Assembly (NCBI RefSeq): GCF_025210605.1
Contig: NZ_JAOARI010000012.1
Coordinates: 1 to 55,307 of the forward strand
DNA length: 55,307 nucleotides
Direction of reading: 5' to 3'
Source: Halodesulfovibrio sp.
GTDB taxonomy: Bacteria; Desulfobacterota; Desulfovibrionia; Desulfovibrionales; Desulfovibrionaceae
A program made the position numbers and the translations under genes. Of the stretch, positions 15,486-24,505 are shown piece by piece. The first letter of the stretch is position 1. Every line of letters starts with the position of its first letter. A model generated the notes under the pieces. The model did not search any database, was not told the DNA's origin, and was given only the letters and a program-made list of their open reading frames with translations.

Positions 15486-17523
15486 GCGAATTGCACATGC
15501 AATCCTCAAGGCACTTAAAGCTAGCGGAATTAAAGATCCGCTTCTTTCAAAGCGACTTGCACGAAAAGTTGAAATAAAACTCGGTGCAACGGAAATCGCG
15601 CCGCAGGAGTTAGTACAGGACACCATTGAGCAAGTGCTGATGGAGTCCAGCCTGTATCATGTTGCAAAGCGTTTTATTATCTACCGTGAGCAACGCAGGC
15701 AATTACGCGAACAAAAAGCTGCTTATCTGGACATCAAAGAAACCATAAATAATTATCTTGATAAAGCAGACTGGCGCGTAAACGAGAATGCGAACATGAC
15801 GCATTCGTTCCAAGGGCTTATGCTGCATCTTTCCGGTACGTTGCAGGCGAAGTATGCGCTTGAAAAGTATCCGGAAGAAATTCGCCTTGCGCACGAGCAC
15901 GGCTATTTCCATATCCATGATTTGTCATTCGGTCTTGCAGGGTATTGTGCAGGCTGGAGTCTGCGTGATTTACTTCTTGAAGGATTCAATCTTGAAGGTC
16001 GTTCCAGCGCGGGACCTGCGCATCATTTTGATGCCGTACTTGGTCAAATGGTGAACTTTTTAGGAACATTGCAAAATGAATGGGCGGGTGCTCAGGCATT
16101 TAACAATGTGGACACGTATTTAGCACCGTTTATCAGGAAAGATGGACTTACGTACACGCAAGTGCGTCAAGCCATGCAGAAGTTCATCTTTAATTTGAAC
16201 ACAACATCCCGCTGGGGTGGACAAAGTCCATTTACCAACCTGACATTTGACATTGTGCCGCCAAAGCACATTGCCAAGGAAGCTGTTATTATTGGAGGAG
16301 TGTTACAAGACTCCACCTACGGTGAGTATGTTGAAGAAATGGCGATGATAAACAAGGCGTTTCTCGAAGTTATGCTGCAAGGCGATCATCATGGACGCAT
16401 TTTTTCATTTCCTATCCCGACATACAACGTCACCTCTGAGTTTCCATGGGAAACAGAAAATGGTGACCTGCTCATGCAGCTGACAGCTAAATACGGTGTT
16501 CCGTATTTTCAAAACTTCATCAATTCCGACCTTGATCCGGAAGATGTTCGCTCCATGTGCTGCCGTCTGCAAATGGATTTACGTGAACTGCGTAAGAAAA
16601 CAGGCGGGCTGTTCGGTGCAGGTGATCTGACAGGTTCTATCGGCGTTGTTACTCTCAACCTGCCGAAACTTGCCTACCTTGCACATAACGAAGAAGACTT
16701 CCTCGACCTGATTACAGAATACGCAGAGCTTGCAAAAGATTCACTCGAATTTAAACGTAAGCTTATTCAGGAAAACCTTGATCGCGGCATGTTCCCGTGG
16801 TCTGCGCGATACCTGAAAAATGGTTTCAAAGCGCATTTTGCGACAATCGGTCTGGTCGGTGGACATGAAGCATGTCTGAATATTCTTGGAAAGGGTATTG
16901 AGACAGAAGGCGGTGTACGCCTGATGCAGCGGGTGCTGAATCATTTACGTGAGCTGACATCGAATTATCAGGAAGACACAGGCAACTTGTACAATCTGGA
17001 AGCAACTCCGGCGGAAGGAACAAGTTACAGACTCGCCCGTACAGATAAAAAGCTCTACGCGGACATCATCGCTTCCGGCAACGGTACTCCGTACTACACT
17101 AACTCTACAGCGCTACCTGTAGGGGCTACAGACGACGTTTTTGCAGCATTGGAACATCAGGATCAGTTGCAGCCTCTTTTCACAGGAGGGACTGTTTTCC
17201 ACACATATCTTGGTGAAGCTGTGGCAGACCATGCGGCGTTGAAAAAATTCATTGTAAAGGCGTTTACGAAGACTAAATTGCCGTACATTTCCATAACACC
17301 GACATTCTCCGTGTGCAAAGATCATGGATATATTGCAGGTGAGCATTTCTCCTGCCCGACATGTGATGCAAATACTGAAGTATACACGCGCATCGTCGGG
17401 TACTATCGTCCGGTTTCTCAGTGGAATAAGGGTAAGCAGATGGAGTACGATGACCGTCTTTGCTACAACAGCGCGCCTGTTGATACAGGAGCAGCGCAGG
17501 AACAAGTTAAAGACGCCGTATAG
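15433..17523 (+). CDS. nrdD: Anaerobic (class III) ribonucleoside-triphosphate reductase
   Basis: Makes deoxyribonucleoside triphosphates under anoxic conditions. The 696-residue protein opens with an ATP-cone allosteric domain (about 1-95). The glycyl-radical enzyme barrel follows. The C-terminus carries a zinc site formed by cysteines in SVCKDHGY, HFSCPTC and probably the late RLCYN, and the radical glycine G656 in RIVGYYRPVSQWNKGK. The ATG at 15433 is preceded by AAGGAG (15422-15427), which lies within the nrdG coding sequence. It is co-transcribed with nrdG, and a terminator lies at 17634-17700. Confidence 0.96.
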   Translation: MPKQILKRDKCLETWSLERIAHAILKALKASGIKDPLLSKRLARKVEIKLGATEIAPQELVQDTIEQVLMESSLYHVAKRFIIYREQRRQLREQKAAYLDIKETINNYLDKADWRVNENANMTHSFQGLMLHLSGTLQAKYALEKYPEEIRLAHEHGYFHIHDLSFGLAGYCAGWSLRDLLLEGFNLEGRSSAGPAHHFDAVLGQMVNFLGTLQNEWAGAQAFNNVDTYLAPFIRKDGLTYTQVRQAMQKFIFNLNTTSRWGGQSPFTNLTFDIVPPKHIAKEAVIIGGVLQDSTYGEYVEEMAMINKAFLEVMLQGDHHGRIFSFPIPTYNVTSEFPWETENGDLLMQLTAKYGVPYFQNFINSDLDPEDVRSMCCRLQMDLRELRKKTGGLFGAGDLTGSIGVVTLNLPKLAYLAHNEEDFLDLITEYAELAKDSLEFKRKLIQENLDRGMFPWSARYLKNGFKAHFATIGLVGGHEACLNILGKGIETEGGVRLMQRVLNHLRELTSNYQEDTGNLYNLEATPAEGTSYRLARTDKKLYADIIASGNGTPYYTNSTALPVGATDDVFAALEHQDQLQPLFTGGTVFHTYLGEAVADHAALKKFIVKAFTKTKLPYISITPTFSVCKDHGYIAGEHFSCPTCDANTEVYTRIVGYYRPVSQWNKGKQMEYDDRLCYNSAPVDTGAAQEQVKDAV

Positions 17524-17633
17524 TTCGCAACAAGTATCTGTTACTGATGGTAATCAGCTGTAGAAGATAGACGCATACTGAGCGCAAAGCTCAGACTGCA
17601 TAGTACTCGCACCATACCGCATTAACCACGCAT

Positions 17634-17700
17634 AAAAAAGTCCCATGATGTACATTCCTCGAAATCAAGGAAAGCGCATCATGGGACATTTTTTGTTTTG
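17634..17700 (+). terminator. Terminator between nrdD and the convergent gene
   Basis: GTCCCATGATG (17640-17650) pairs with CATCATGGGAC (17677-17687) with an inner TCC/GGA stem. T-runs on both strands would allow use in both directions. Confidence 0.8.
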
Positions 17701-17747
17701 TAACCACAATAAATATGCCGTGCCATTGAAGCGGCATCGGCAAAAAA

Positions 17748-18638
17748 TTATAGCACTATGTTATGAGCTACTCGCAGTTTAGGCAGTGTTGATACCCGCT
17801 TATCCAGCGGGAATACGAGCGGAAAAGGGTTGCGGCTCGGCAAAATGGATGCCCCTGCACATAGCCCCTTGGAATTCGCCAGTGCAGCAGCACCAATCGG
17901 GTCTACTCCTGTCACAGCTGACTTTTCGCTTAATGAAAGGATATTAACAACAGACCGTGCACTGGCATCGATCATGGAGCGCAAATACTTTTTGTCTGCC
18001 GCACCTGGCATAGTGTGATGAATAAGCTTGAGAGAGCTTTTCCATGGAAAAGCGCCGCAAAGTGCTACGCTGCTACGAAACACTTGTTTGCGGATGGCAA
18101 AGCCGCCTTTATGCTTATTGGTTGCTGCGAGAAGTTCGCAGTCATGATCGGTACAGGATATTTTAAAGAGTCCACGCACGCTGTTGCTGTTCCAGCGCAC
18201 CATGCGGTCTGCCTGTGCTTCAATATATACGTGTCCAAGCTTACCGGCTGTCGGTGCTCCCGACATAAGGCTTGGAACATAATTATTGTGTGCCACGACA
18301 TCTGCTGCCAGATGCGAAAGGTATCCGTATGCGTATGAGCGAAGCTTGGGGCTTCGCACGTTTTGTAGAAGTGTAAAGCCGGTTTCCCAGTTATGACTAT
18401 GACCGGGAACAACTGTGCTGCCTTTTCCAATGAAAATGTCCGCAGAAAGAGCACCGTATTTAAAGGCGTCTTTATGCAAAGCAATGGTATGTGCAACAGA
18501 AGCAGGAAGAATAGAGAGGTTGGAAAGCAGCCATTCAGCTATGGATATGTGAACTCCCGGTCCCCATGCGTATGCGGATTCCGGAAGAAAAACAAAAGCA
18601 AAGGCAGCAACGGCTGCCAGTACCAGACACTTTTTCAT
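17748..18638 (-). CDS. Secreted zinc-dependent phospholipase C-like protein
   Basis: A 296-residue exported protein with a signal peptide (1-24, ending in AYA) followed at once by WGPGVHISIAEWLL, the N-terminal W and H expected to bind zinc in this family. Further candidate ligands are D and H in YGALSADIFIG, PGHSHNWETG and SYAYGYLSHLAADVVAHN. These segments match the zinc-dependent phospholipase C fold (alpha-toxin/nuclease P1-like). The native substrate is unknown; many such proteins in environmental bacteria are annotated only by fold. The start at 18638 lies about 13 bp from AGGGGG. It is monocistronic. Confidence 0.8.
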   Translation of the reverse strand: MKKCLVLAAVAAFAFVFLPESAYAWGPGVHISIAEWLLSNLSILPASVAHTIALHKDAFKYGALSADIFIGKGSTVVPGHSHNWETGFTLLQNVRSPKLRSYAYGYLSHLAADVVAHNNYVPSLMSGAPTAGKLGHVYIEAQADRMVRWNSNSVRGLFKISCTDHDCELLAATNKHKGGFAIRKQVFRSSVALCGAFPWKSSLKLIHHTMPGAADKKYLRSMIDASARSVVNILSLSEKSAVTGVDPIGAAALANSKGLCAGASILPSRNPFPLVFPLDKRVSTLPKLRVAHNIVL

Positions 18639-18708
18639 AAAACCATGTCCCCCTAATGCACCTGAGGTTTCAGGCTGAGGTCATAGAGTAGTACTCGCAT
18701 TCAGAATG

Positions 18709-19866
18709 TCAACACTTCATTTGTTGCAGTCGCCCCATAGCTTCAAAGAGGTTCTCTATAATCGTGTTGGATACCAGCATGCCGCGCTTGGTAAGGTTGA
18801 GATACCCATGACGAATTTTAACCAGACCATGTTGATGCAGGGCTGTTATCATAGGGCGAAAATCTTCCATAAAACTTCTTCCGGTGAGTTCCTTGTACGC
18901 AGCAAGGCGTAGTCCCCGTGCTGTGCGCAAACGGAGCATTACAAGCTCTTCCATGCGTTCGTACGGCGTAAGCGTTTCGGCATGTTCACCAATCTCACCA
19001 CTGGTGGTTTGCTCAGCATATTGGGATAAGTCTTTTGTGTTCATCCAGCGCTGACCATTAATCGTTGATACTGCCGAAGGTCCTAAGCCAAGGTAGTCTG
19101 CGCCTTCCCAGTACCCTATGTTGTGGCGGCATTGGTATCCCATGCGCGCAAAATTTGAGATTTCGTAATGCGTGAATCCTTGCAATTCCAAAAAATCTGA
19201 GCCGTACAAAAACATTTTGCTTTGATCGTCATCTGATGGCAGCTCAAGTTCGCCGTCATCATATGCTTTTTCAAACGGCGTATTTTCTTCGATGGTAAGG
19301 CTGTAGCAGGAAAGGTGATCCGGAGCGAGTTCTACAATAGCTTTCAGCTCTTTCAGCCAGTGTGACAGTCGCTGACCGGGTAATCCCCATATGAAGTCAA
19401 CGTTGATATTTCCAAATCCGCTCTGCCGTGCACGCTCAACAGCCATGATAGCTTGTTTTGCAGAATGCGGTCTCCCCAGCGTGTGGAGTAAATCTCGATT
19501 TAAGCTCTGAATCCCTAGGCTTAACCTATTAATTCCTGAACTGCGTACATCGTGCAAAAAAGTGTCTCGAAGGGCAGATTCCGGATTTGCTTCCATGCTG
19601 ATTTCTGCACCGTTGCTGACTGAAAAAGTTTTAGCAACACGGTTCAGTATGGTATCAATAGCTTTGGCTGGCAGCATGGAGGGAGTGCCCCCGCCTAAGA
19701 AGATGGTCTCAACTGAAACGGTGCCGAGTCTGTCACCCCAAAGGGCGATTTCTCGCATTAAAGCATCCAGATACACTTGCAGTGCATCATCACTCAGTAC
19801 TTGAGAATGAAATGCACAGTATCCGCATTTACTGCGGCAAAATGGGACATGTAGGTATAACAGCAT
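18709..19866 (-). CDS. hemW: HemW-like radical SAM protein
   Basis: A 385-residue radical SAM protein of the coproporphyrinogen-dehydrogenase-like family. C10-RSK-C14-GY-C17 (CX3CX2C) lies in LHVPFCRSKCGYCAF, followed by ETIFLGGGTPSML and NINVDFIWGLPGQ. The HemN-type C-terminal domain ends the protein. HemW proteins bind heme and are thought to act in heme trafficking rather than as the oxidase; the extra N-terminal residues needed for true HemN activity are absent. I chose the ATG at 19866 because it gives the family N-terminus; a TTG at 19902 is possible, and neither has a good ribosome-binding site. Confidence 0.88.
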   Translation of the reverse strand: MLLYLHVPFCRSKCGYCAFHSQVLSDDALQVYLDALMREIALWGDRLGTVSVETIFLGGGTPSMLPAKAIDTILNRVAKTFSVSNGAEISMEANPESALRDTFLHDVRSSGINRLSLGIQSLNRDLLHTLGRPHSAKQAIMAVERARQSGFGNINVDFIWGLPGQRLSHWLKELKAIVELAPDHLSCYSLTIEENTPFEKAYDDGELELPSDDDQSKMFLYGSDFLELQGFTHYEISNFARMGYQCRHNIGYWEGADYLGLGPSAVSTINGQRWMNTKDLSQYAEQTTSGEIGEHAETLTPYERMEELVMLRLRTARGLRLAAYKELTGRSFMEDFRPMITALHQHGLVKIRHGYLNLTKRGMLVSNTIIENLFEAMGRLQQMKC

Positions 19867-20072
19867 ACGTGGGAACCTAGGGATAGCAACGCAATGCGTC
19901 AAGGATTCAATTTAGCGATGTCATTTTAAATGAGGAAGCAAGCTGAAAAGCATTTCGTTTGGTAAAAGTGTCAGGATTTCGTTAGTTCATTCATTTGTGT
20001 AACCATCTTACTATACAGGGAATAGTAAAGAATATCTTAGCACTACAGCCCTACCTTCAATACACTGTCAAT

Positions 20073-20228
20073 ATGAGTACTATATTATTTTTATTACTGA
20101 TATTGGCAATGTGTATTGGATGGTACGGGCATAGGATGGGAGCAATTTACGTTACGATTTTTTCAATCGTACTCGCGATCATCTGGTTTGTAAGCCATGC
20201 AACTGACCCTTTGAACATTAACCTGTAG
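20073..20228 (+). CDS. DUF5993-like small membrane protein
   Basis: A 51-residue protein with two predicted transmembrane helices (STILFLLLILAMCIGWYG and IYVTIFSIVLAIIWFV) ending in HATDPLNINL. Small proteins of this type are found next to dsbB genes, and here dsbB begins 7 bp after the stop. It may be a partner or stabiliser of DsbB, which is inference from context. The ATG at 20073 is chosen over 19995 because the extension is not hydrophobic and unlike the family. Its ribosome-binding site is weak. Confidence 0.75.
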   Translation: MSTILFLLLILAMCIGWYGHRMGAIYVTIFSIVLAIIWFVSHATDPLNINL

Positions 20229-20235
20229 AGGGCGT

Positions 20236-20799
20236 ATGCATCCTGATCTTGCGCGTAAGATTAATCTTCTGCTGTTACTGCTGGTCGCGGTAGTTATGTG
20301 CGGTTCTCTCTCCGTACAATTCATTATTGGTGACTTGCCGTGTCCACTTTGCATATTGCAACGATACGCGATGGTTGGTCTTGCTATGGGACCGTTGCTT
20401 AACTTGCGGTTCGGCATCAGACCTCGCCACCTTTCGGTGACTCTCATGTTTGCCCTTTTCGGAATTGCGGTCAGTGTGCGGCAGGTTCTCCTGCATATTA
20501 TCCCCGGCACTGGTAATTATGGTGCACCTGTTCTTGGTATGCACCTGTATACGTGGTCGTCACTCATATTTTTTATTGCATTAGTGGTTACTGCGCTTTT
20601 GTTACTTATCGAAGACGTATGGTCACCTCTTGATACTCCGCCGTATAACGACAAGATTGTCCATATCGGTTTCGGTTTTATGATCTTAATCACATTACCG
20701 CTTGCAGTTGTCACCTTTGCGGAGTGCGGTTGGCGTTGTCCTGATAACCCCGTGCACTATATGCTTCTTCAACCTGCTAATTATATACAGTTTCCTTAA
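20236..20799 (+). CDS. dsbB: DsbB-family quinone-linked disulfide oxidase with displaced second cysteine pair
   Basis: A 187-residue inner-membrane protein that would reoxidise a periplasmic DsbA with electrons passed to quinone. C36-PL-C39 in GDLPCPLCILQR lies in the first periplasmic loop next to the conserved QR, as in DsbB. The second periplasmic loop (about 88-109) has no cysteine. Instead, a fifth hydrophobic helix (141-161) leads to a C-terminal tail with C164-GWR-C168, which by topology would be periplasmic. It forms a two-gene unit with the small membrane protein upstream. The DsbA/ScsC-like protein at 1546 is a possible partner. Confidence 0.85.
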   Translation: MHPDLARKINLLLLLLVAVVMCGSLSVQFIIGDLPCPLCILQRYAMVGLAMGPLLNLRFGIRPRHLSVTLMFALFGIAVSVRQVLLHIIPGTGNYGAPVLGMHLYTWSSLIFFIALVVTALLLLIEDVWSPLDTPPYNDKIVHIGFGFMILITLPLAVVTFAECGWRCPDNPVHYMLLQPANYIQFP

Positions 20800-20955
20800 T
20801 CTATAAAAAATAAAGCCTTCTGTCTTTCAATGCTTTTTCTTCTATTATTAAAACTAATTCTCTATAAAACCTTGACGTAGATTTTTAAATGATCTTTATT
20901 GACGCGTGTACAATATGGAATGTGTTAACAATTCGGGGGCGTTTGTAAGGATTTT

Positions 20956-22257
20956 ATGTCTATTCAACAAAAGAAAAGTACGAAAAAAGTATATCTGTCC
21001 GTTATTTTAGCAGTATTTATTGCTGCGATTACGTATGGTACAATAATATCATCACGTAACGTACAACCCGCAGAAAACACACAGCCTGCCATTTCCTCGG
21101 AAGCAACGGCACAAAATGCCGAACCGTTGCAACAGCCTCCCGCTCCACAGCCTGTTGTGGAAACCTTTAAAGGGACAATTGGTAAAGGGGCGACTGCCTC
21201 TACCCTGTTGAACCAATGGCTCTCAAAAGCGGAAGTCTATCAACTGGCATCTGCCGCAGATAAGACATTTCGTCTTACCAAATTGCGTCGGGGAAATCCT
21301 TTTAGGGTTATCACGACTGATGGTGATTTTACCCGATTCGAATATGAAATTGATAATGATACGTACCTGTCTGTTTCCAAAATAAGCGAAGGTTTTACCG
21401 CAGAGCTTAAGGACATTGAGTACGAAATTGTTACCGACCGTGTTAATGGTGTAATTACTTCCAGTCTTTACGAGGCACTGGCAGACGCAGGGGAAAAAGC
21501 CTCTCTTGCTGTCCGCATCGGTGATATCTTTGGCTGGGAAATCGATTTTATTCGTGATCTGCGCAAAAACGATCAATTCACTGTTGTTGTCGAGAAAAGA
21601 TTCCGTGAAGGGAAATTTCAAGGGTACGGGCATGTGCTTGCCGCACGTTTTGTAAACCAAGGCAACGCGCATGAAGGGTACTACATGAAGGATAAGGATG
21701 GCTTTACGCAGTACTACACTGCGGAAGGTAAAAACTTGCGTCGAGCATTTTTGAAAGCTCCGCTTAAGTTTACCCGAATTTCTTCAAAGTACAGCAACCG
21801 TCGTCTACACCCGATCCTCAAGACATACCGTCCGCATCATGGCATTGACTACGCTGCACCGCGCGGTACACCAGTATCTGCTATCGGGAATGGTAAAGTG
21901 GTCAAAATTGCACGTAGCAGGGGAGCTGGTAAGTACGTAAAAATACGTCACAGCAACGGGTATGAATCTGCCTATCTTCACTTGAACCGATTTGCTAAAG
22001 GGCTCAAAGTCGGCAAAAAAGTAACGCAAGGGCAAACCATCGCATACGTAGGCTCAACAGGTCTTTCAACAGGACCGCACCTTGATTTCCGTATGAAAAA
22101 GAATGGGAAATATATTAACCCAACCAGAGCAACGAACCCGCGTGCGCCTAAAGCAACCAAAGAGCAAGTTGTTTTGCTTAAGGAAAAGGTCAAGCTTCTG
22201 CATCCGGAAGTGCCAGCCAACAATGTTGCAGAGCAGTCTGCTGACGGAACGGTATAA
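20956..22257 (+). CDS. M23 murein endopeptidase (MepM-like)
   Basis: A 433-residue cell-wall hydrolase, probably cutting peptidoglycan cross-links in the periplasm. It has an N-terminal membrane anchor (about 12-32), a Pro/Gln-rich linker, an OapA/LysM-like domain (about 75-110) and a mixed middle domain. The C-terminal LytM/peptidase M23 domain (about 275-395) shows the zinc motif H294-x-G-x-D298 and the catalytic-type YLHL. The final HxH motif reads H375-L-D377, with aspartate where the second histidine normally binds zinc. The ATG at 20956 follows TAAGG. Repeat copy B lies 52 bp downstream. Confidence 0.88.
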   Translation: MSIQQKKSTKKVYLSVILAVFIAAITYGTIISSRNVQPAENTQPAISSEATAQNAEPLQQPPAPQPVVETFKGTIGKGATASTLLNQWLSKAEVYQLASAADKTFRLTKLRRGNPFRVITTDGDFTRFEYEIDNDTYLSVSKISEGFTAELKDIEYEIVTDRVNGVITSSLYEALADAGEKASLAVRIGDIFGWEIDFIRDLRKNDQFTVVVEKRFREGKFQGYGHVLAARFVNQGNAHEGYYMKDKDGFTQYYTAEGKNLRRAFLKAPLKFTRISSKYSNRRLHPILKTYRPHHGIDYAAPRGTPVSAIGNGKVVKIARSRGAGKYVKIRHSNGYESAYLHLNRFAKGLKVGKKVTQGQTIAYVGSTGLSTGPHLDFRMKKNGKYINPTRATNPRAPKATKEQVVLLKEKVKLLHPEVPANNVAEQSADGTV

Positions 22258-22308
22258 CTGGATAGGATATTCTTAAAGAGGTTTTCGAAGCTCTGCGAGG
22301 CGGTTGTC

Positions 22309-22700
22309 GTCTCCGACGGCGCTGCCGCGAGCTTTAAGAACCTTTCTCGAAGAAAGGTTCTTAAAAATCTCCAAAGATTTTTATTAGCGAGGTAGCACGT
22401 TTTTTTATGCTCTCTCGCGGCTTAAGCGATACTACTTTTTTATTCTTGGGCGTTTTTTATAATAAGCCTTTTTGCTACGAACTGATTTAGAAATAGTAAT
22501 GAAAAAGGCTGCTCCCATACGTGTGGGGCAGCCTTTTATATGTGCATCAGTAAGCTCAGCTAACTAGTTATAACCGAATGATAATCGGTTAAGTTCGCGG
22601 TCAAGGGGGCGTCCCCCTTGCGGGTGCAGGGCAGAGCCCTTGCCCCTCGGAGAGTCGCCGAAGGCTTCTAACAAAAAGTTTCAGCCCAGCCGTCGGAGAC
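22309..22700 (-). mobile_element. Intergenic repeat element, copy B (MITE-like)
   Basis: GTCTCCGACGGC at 22309-22320 and its exact reverse complement at 22689-22700 bound a 392-bp non-coding block. It shares with copies A and C the GCTGCCGCGAGCTTTAAGAACC hairpin arm, the CGTGCT/CTCGCGGCTTAAG segment and a central hairpin (22502-22538). The part next to the right end (about 22590-22680) differs from copies A and C, so the element is mosaic. Oriented by its CAGCCCAGCCGTCGGAGAC end, it lies 20 bp downstream of roo. Confidence 0.75.
22502..22540 (+). terminator. Terminator-like hairpin inside repeat copy B
   Basis: AAAGGCTGC...GCAGCCTTT stem extended by CCCA/TGGG, in the same position within the element as the hairpins at 4496 and 54977. 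Confidence 0.65.
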
Positions 22701-22720
22701 AACACTCTTCAAAAATTAGG

Positions 22721-23929
22721 CTATTCGCCGCATTTCTCTTTAAGTGCTTTTGCCAGCTCTACACCCATTTCGTAGCATTTTTTGTAGGAGTCGTGCTTTG
22801 GTACGAACTGGTTTTTCACGCCATCTACAGGCATTTCAAAGCCCATATCAGTAAGGCTTTCTGTAAGAGCTTTTACACACTCGCCAGACCAGCCAAAGGA
22901 GCCGAACGCACCACCAATGCGATTTTGTGGACGAAGTCCTTTCATGTAGGTGAGCATTTTAGCAACTTCTGGAAGGATACCGTTGTTGTGTGTAGGGGAA
23001 CCGAATACTACCGCACTGGAACGACCAAGCTCTGTCATAACTGCACTGTGGTGGTCAGATTTAAGAGACATGATGCGTACTGGCACGCCTTCGCTCTCAA
23101 AGCCTTCTGCAACAGAGCGTGCCATTTTTTCAGTGGAATGCCACATGGTGTCAAAAATGATGACAGCACGTTTTTTCCATGCCTGCTCTGCAAATTCGCG
23201 GTACTTATCCATGCACCATTGTACATCCTCTTTGCCACGGAAAATTAAACCATGATCCGGTGCAAGCATATCAATTTCGATACCCATTTCTTCAATGGCA
23301 TCAAGAGTTTTGAGTACTAACGGTGAGAACGGCAGAACGATGTTGTGGTAGTATTCCACCATATCGTGTTCAACAACTGCGCGGTCAACTTCATCAACAA
23401 AACGTTCAGTTGTTGAAATGTTCTGACCGAAGATATCGTTACAAATAAGCAGCTTGTCCTGCGGGATGTAGGACACCATAGAATCAGGCCAGTGAAGCAT
23501 ACGTGTTTCGATAAAGTGGATATCACGAGAACCGATGTTAACGGTTTCGCCTGTTTTTACCACTTCGATTGGCCAGCCTTCGGTATCAAAGTGTGCTTGC
23601 ATGGAACGTTTACCGAGCGGTGAGCAGAAGATTTTTTCCGGCTTACAGAGTTCTACAAGCTTTGGCAGACAACCAGAATGGTCTGGCTCAAGGTGGTTAC
23701 AAACAATGTAATCAACTTTTTCCAGCTCAGTCACATTAGACATGCGGCAAAGCATGGTATCTAAAAAATTGCCTTTAACTGTGTCGAAAAGAACAGTTTT
23801 TTCATCTTTTACAAGGTACGCATTGTAAGTAGTGCCCTGCGGAGAAAGAGAGTATCCGTGAAAGTCACGGCTTGTGTAATCAACAGCACCAACCCAAAAT
23901 ACGTCTTTTTTAATTTCAACAGGATGCAT
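22721..23929 (-). CDS. roo: Rubredoxin:oxygen oxidoreductase (flavodiiron protein)
   Basis: Reduces O2 to water (and in some homologues NO to N2O) with electrons from rubredoxin, protecting the anaerobe. The 402-residue length equals D. gigas ROO. The metallo-beta-lactamase-like domain carries the diiron ligands H79, E81, D83, H146, D165 and H226, identical in number and position to those of the D. gigas enzyme. The C-terminal flavodoxin domain (from about 252) binds FMN. It belongs with dfx and rub upstream but is separated from them by a strong terminator and about 400 bp containing a palindrome, so it probably has its own promoter. The start at 23929 follows AAGGA. Confidence 0.96.
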   Translation of the reverse strand: MHPVEIKKDVFWVGAVDYTSRDFHGYSLSPQGTTYNAYLVKDEKTVLFDTVKGNFLDTMLCRMSNVTELEKVDYIVCNHLEPDHSGCLPKLVELCKPEKIFCSPLGKRSMQAHFDTEGWPIEVVKTGETVNIGSRDIHFIETRMLHWPDSMVSYIPQDKLLICNDIFGQNISTTERFVDEVDRAVVEHDMVEYYHNIVLPFSPLVLKTLDAIEEMGIEIDMLAPDHGLIFRGKEDVQWCMDKYREFAEQAWKKRAVIIFDTMWHSTEKMARSVAEGFESEGVPVRIMSLKSDHHSAVMTELGRSSAVVFGSPTHNNGILPEVAKMLTYMKGLRPQNRIGGAFGSFGWSGECVKALTESLTDMGFEMPVDGVKNQFVPKHDSYKKCYEMGVELAKALKEKCGE

Positions 23930-24328
23930 ATGTTTTCCTTATAAGCTCACCCTGCGTACCGCACAGGGTCTTAGAGAGAAATTTTTAGCTGCGTAGAGCG
24001 CATTGCTCTTGCAGAATGTTTGTTCTGACTTCAAAAGTCGCTGTGTGCCTGTGCTAACAGCCAGATTTTAGCACAAAATATACTGACGATAGCAATGACA
24101 TAGCAGATACCCAAATCGATAGCATGCAGGGCTACAGCATGTACAGAGTCAGGCATATATCAATTTACCAAAAAAAGCCCCCCTCGGCGAGGGGGGCTTG
24201 AGGATGCGTATTTACTATTCCAGTAAATGCGTGTGAATCTGTGTTGCACTGCTGTAACGGATTGTCTGCGCTGAGTGCATTACGCCGAAAATCAAGCGCG
24301 TTACAGCTGTTAAAGATTCACCTTCAGC
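23930..24328. other. roo leader and control region
   Basis: It contains a hairpin ACCCTG/CAGGGT (23949-23969) just ahead of the roo ribosome-binding site and a perfect palindrome TGTGCTAA-N10-TTAGCACA (24050-24075). The dfx-rub terminator (24170-24199) and two weaker stems (around 24205-24232 and 24252-24308) follow. The palindrome is a candidate operator for roo; the regulator is not identified. Confidence 0.5.
24170..24199 (-). terminator. Terminator of dfx-rub
   Basis: A very stable AGCCCCCCTC / GAGGGGGGCT stem is followed on the minus strand by TTTTTTT, separating rub from roo. Confidence 0.9.
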
Positions 24329-24487
24329 TTATGCTGGTTCGAATTCGCTTTTAGGTGCCCCGCAAACCGGACAAAGCCAGTCTTCAGGAATATCTTCAAA
24401 TTTTGTACCTGGCGCTACACCGTTATCAGGGTCGCCTTCGGCTGGATCATATTCGTATCCACAAATTACACATACGTATTTTTCCAT
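24329..24487 (-). CDS. rub: Rubredoxin
   Basis: A 52-residue one-iron electron carrier. The protein begins [20 protein letters not shown] and has the iron ligands C6, C9, C39 and C42 (CVIC and CPVC), the usual rubredoxin layout and length. It passes electrons to Roo and can reduce desulfoferrodoxin. It lies 18 bp after dfx, so the two are one operon, and ends about 130 bp before a strong terminator. The ATG at 24487 has AAGGAT upstream. Confidence 0.96.
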   Translation of the reverse strand: MEKYVCVICGYEYDPAEGDPDNGVAPGTKFEDIPEDWLCPVCGAPKSEFEPA

Positions 24488-24505
24488 GCTGGTATCCTTT
24501 TTTTA

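Noticed and set aside
20873..20901. Promoter TTGACG-N17-TTTATT before the M23 gene
   Set aside because: A second TTGACG/TACAAT combination nearby has wrong spacing and the -10 is weak, so I did not annotate either.
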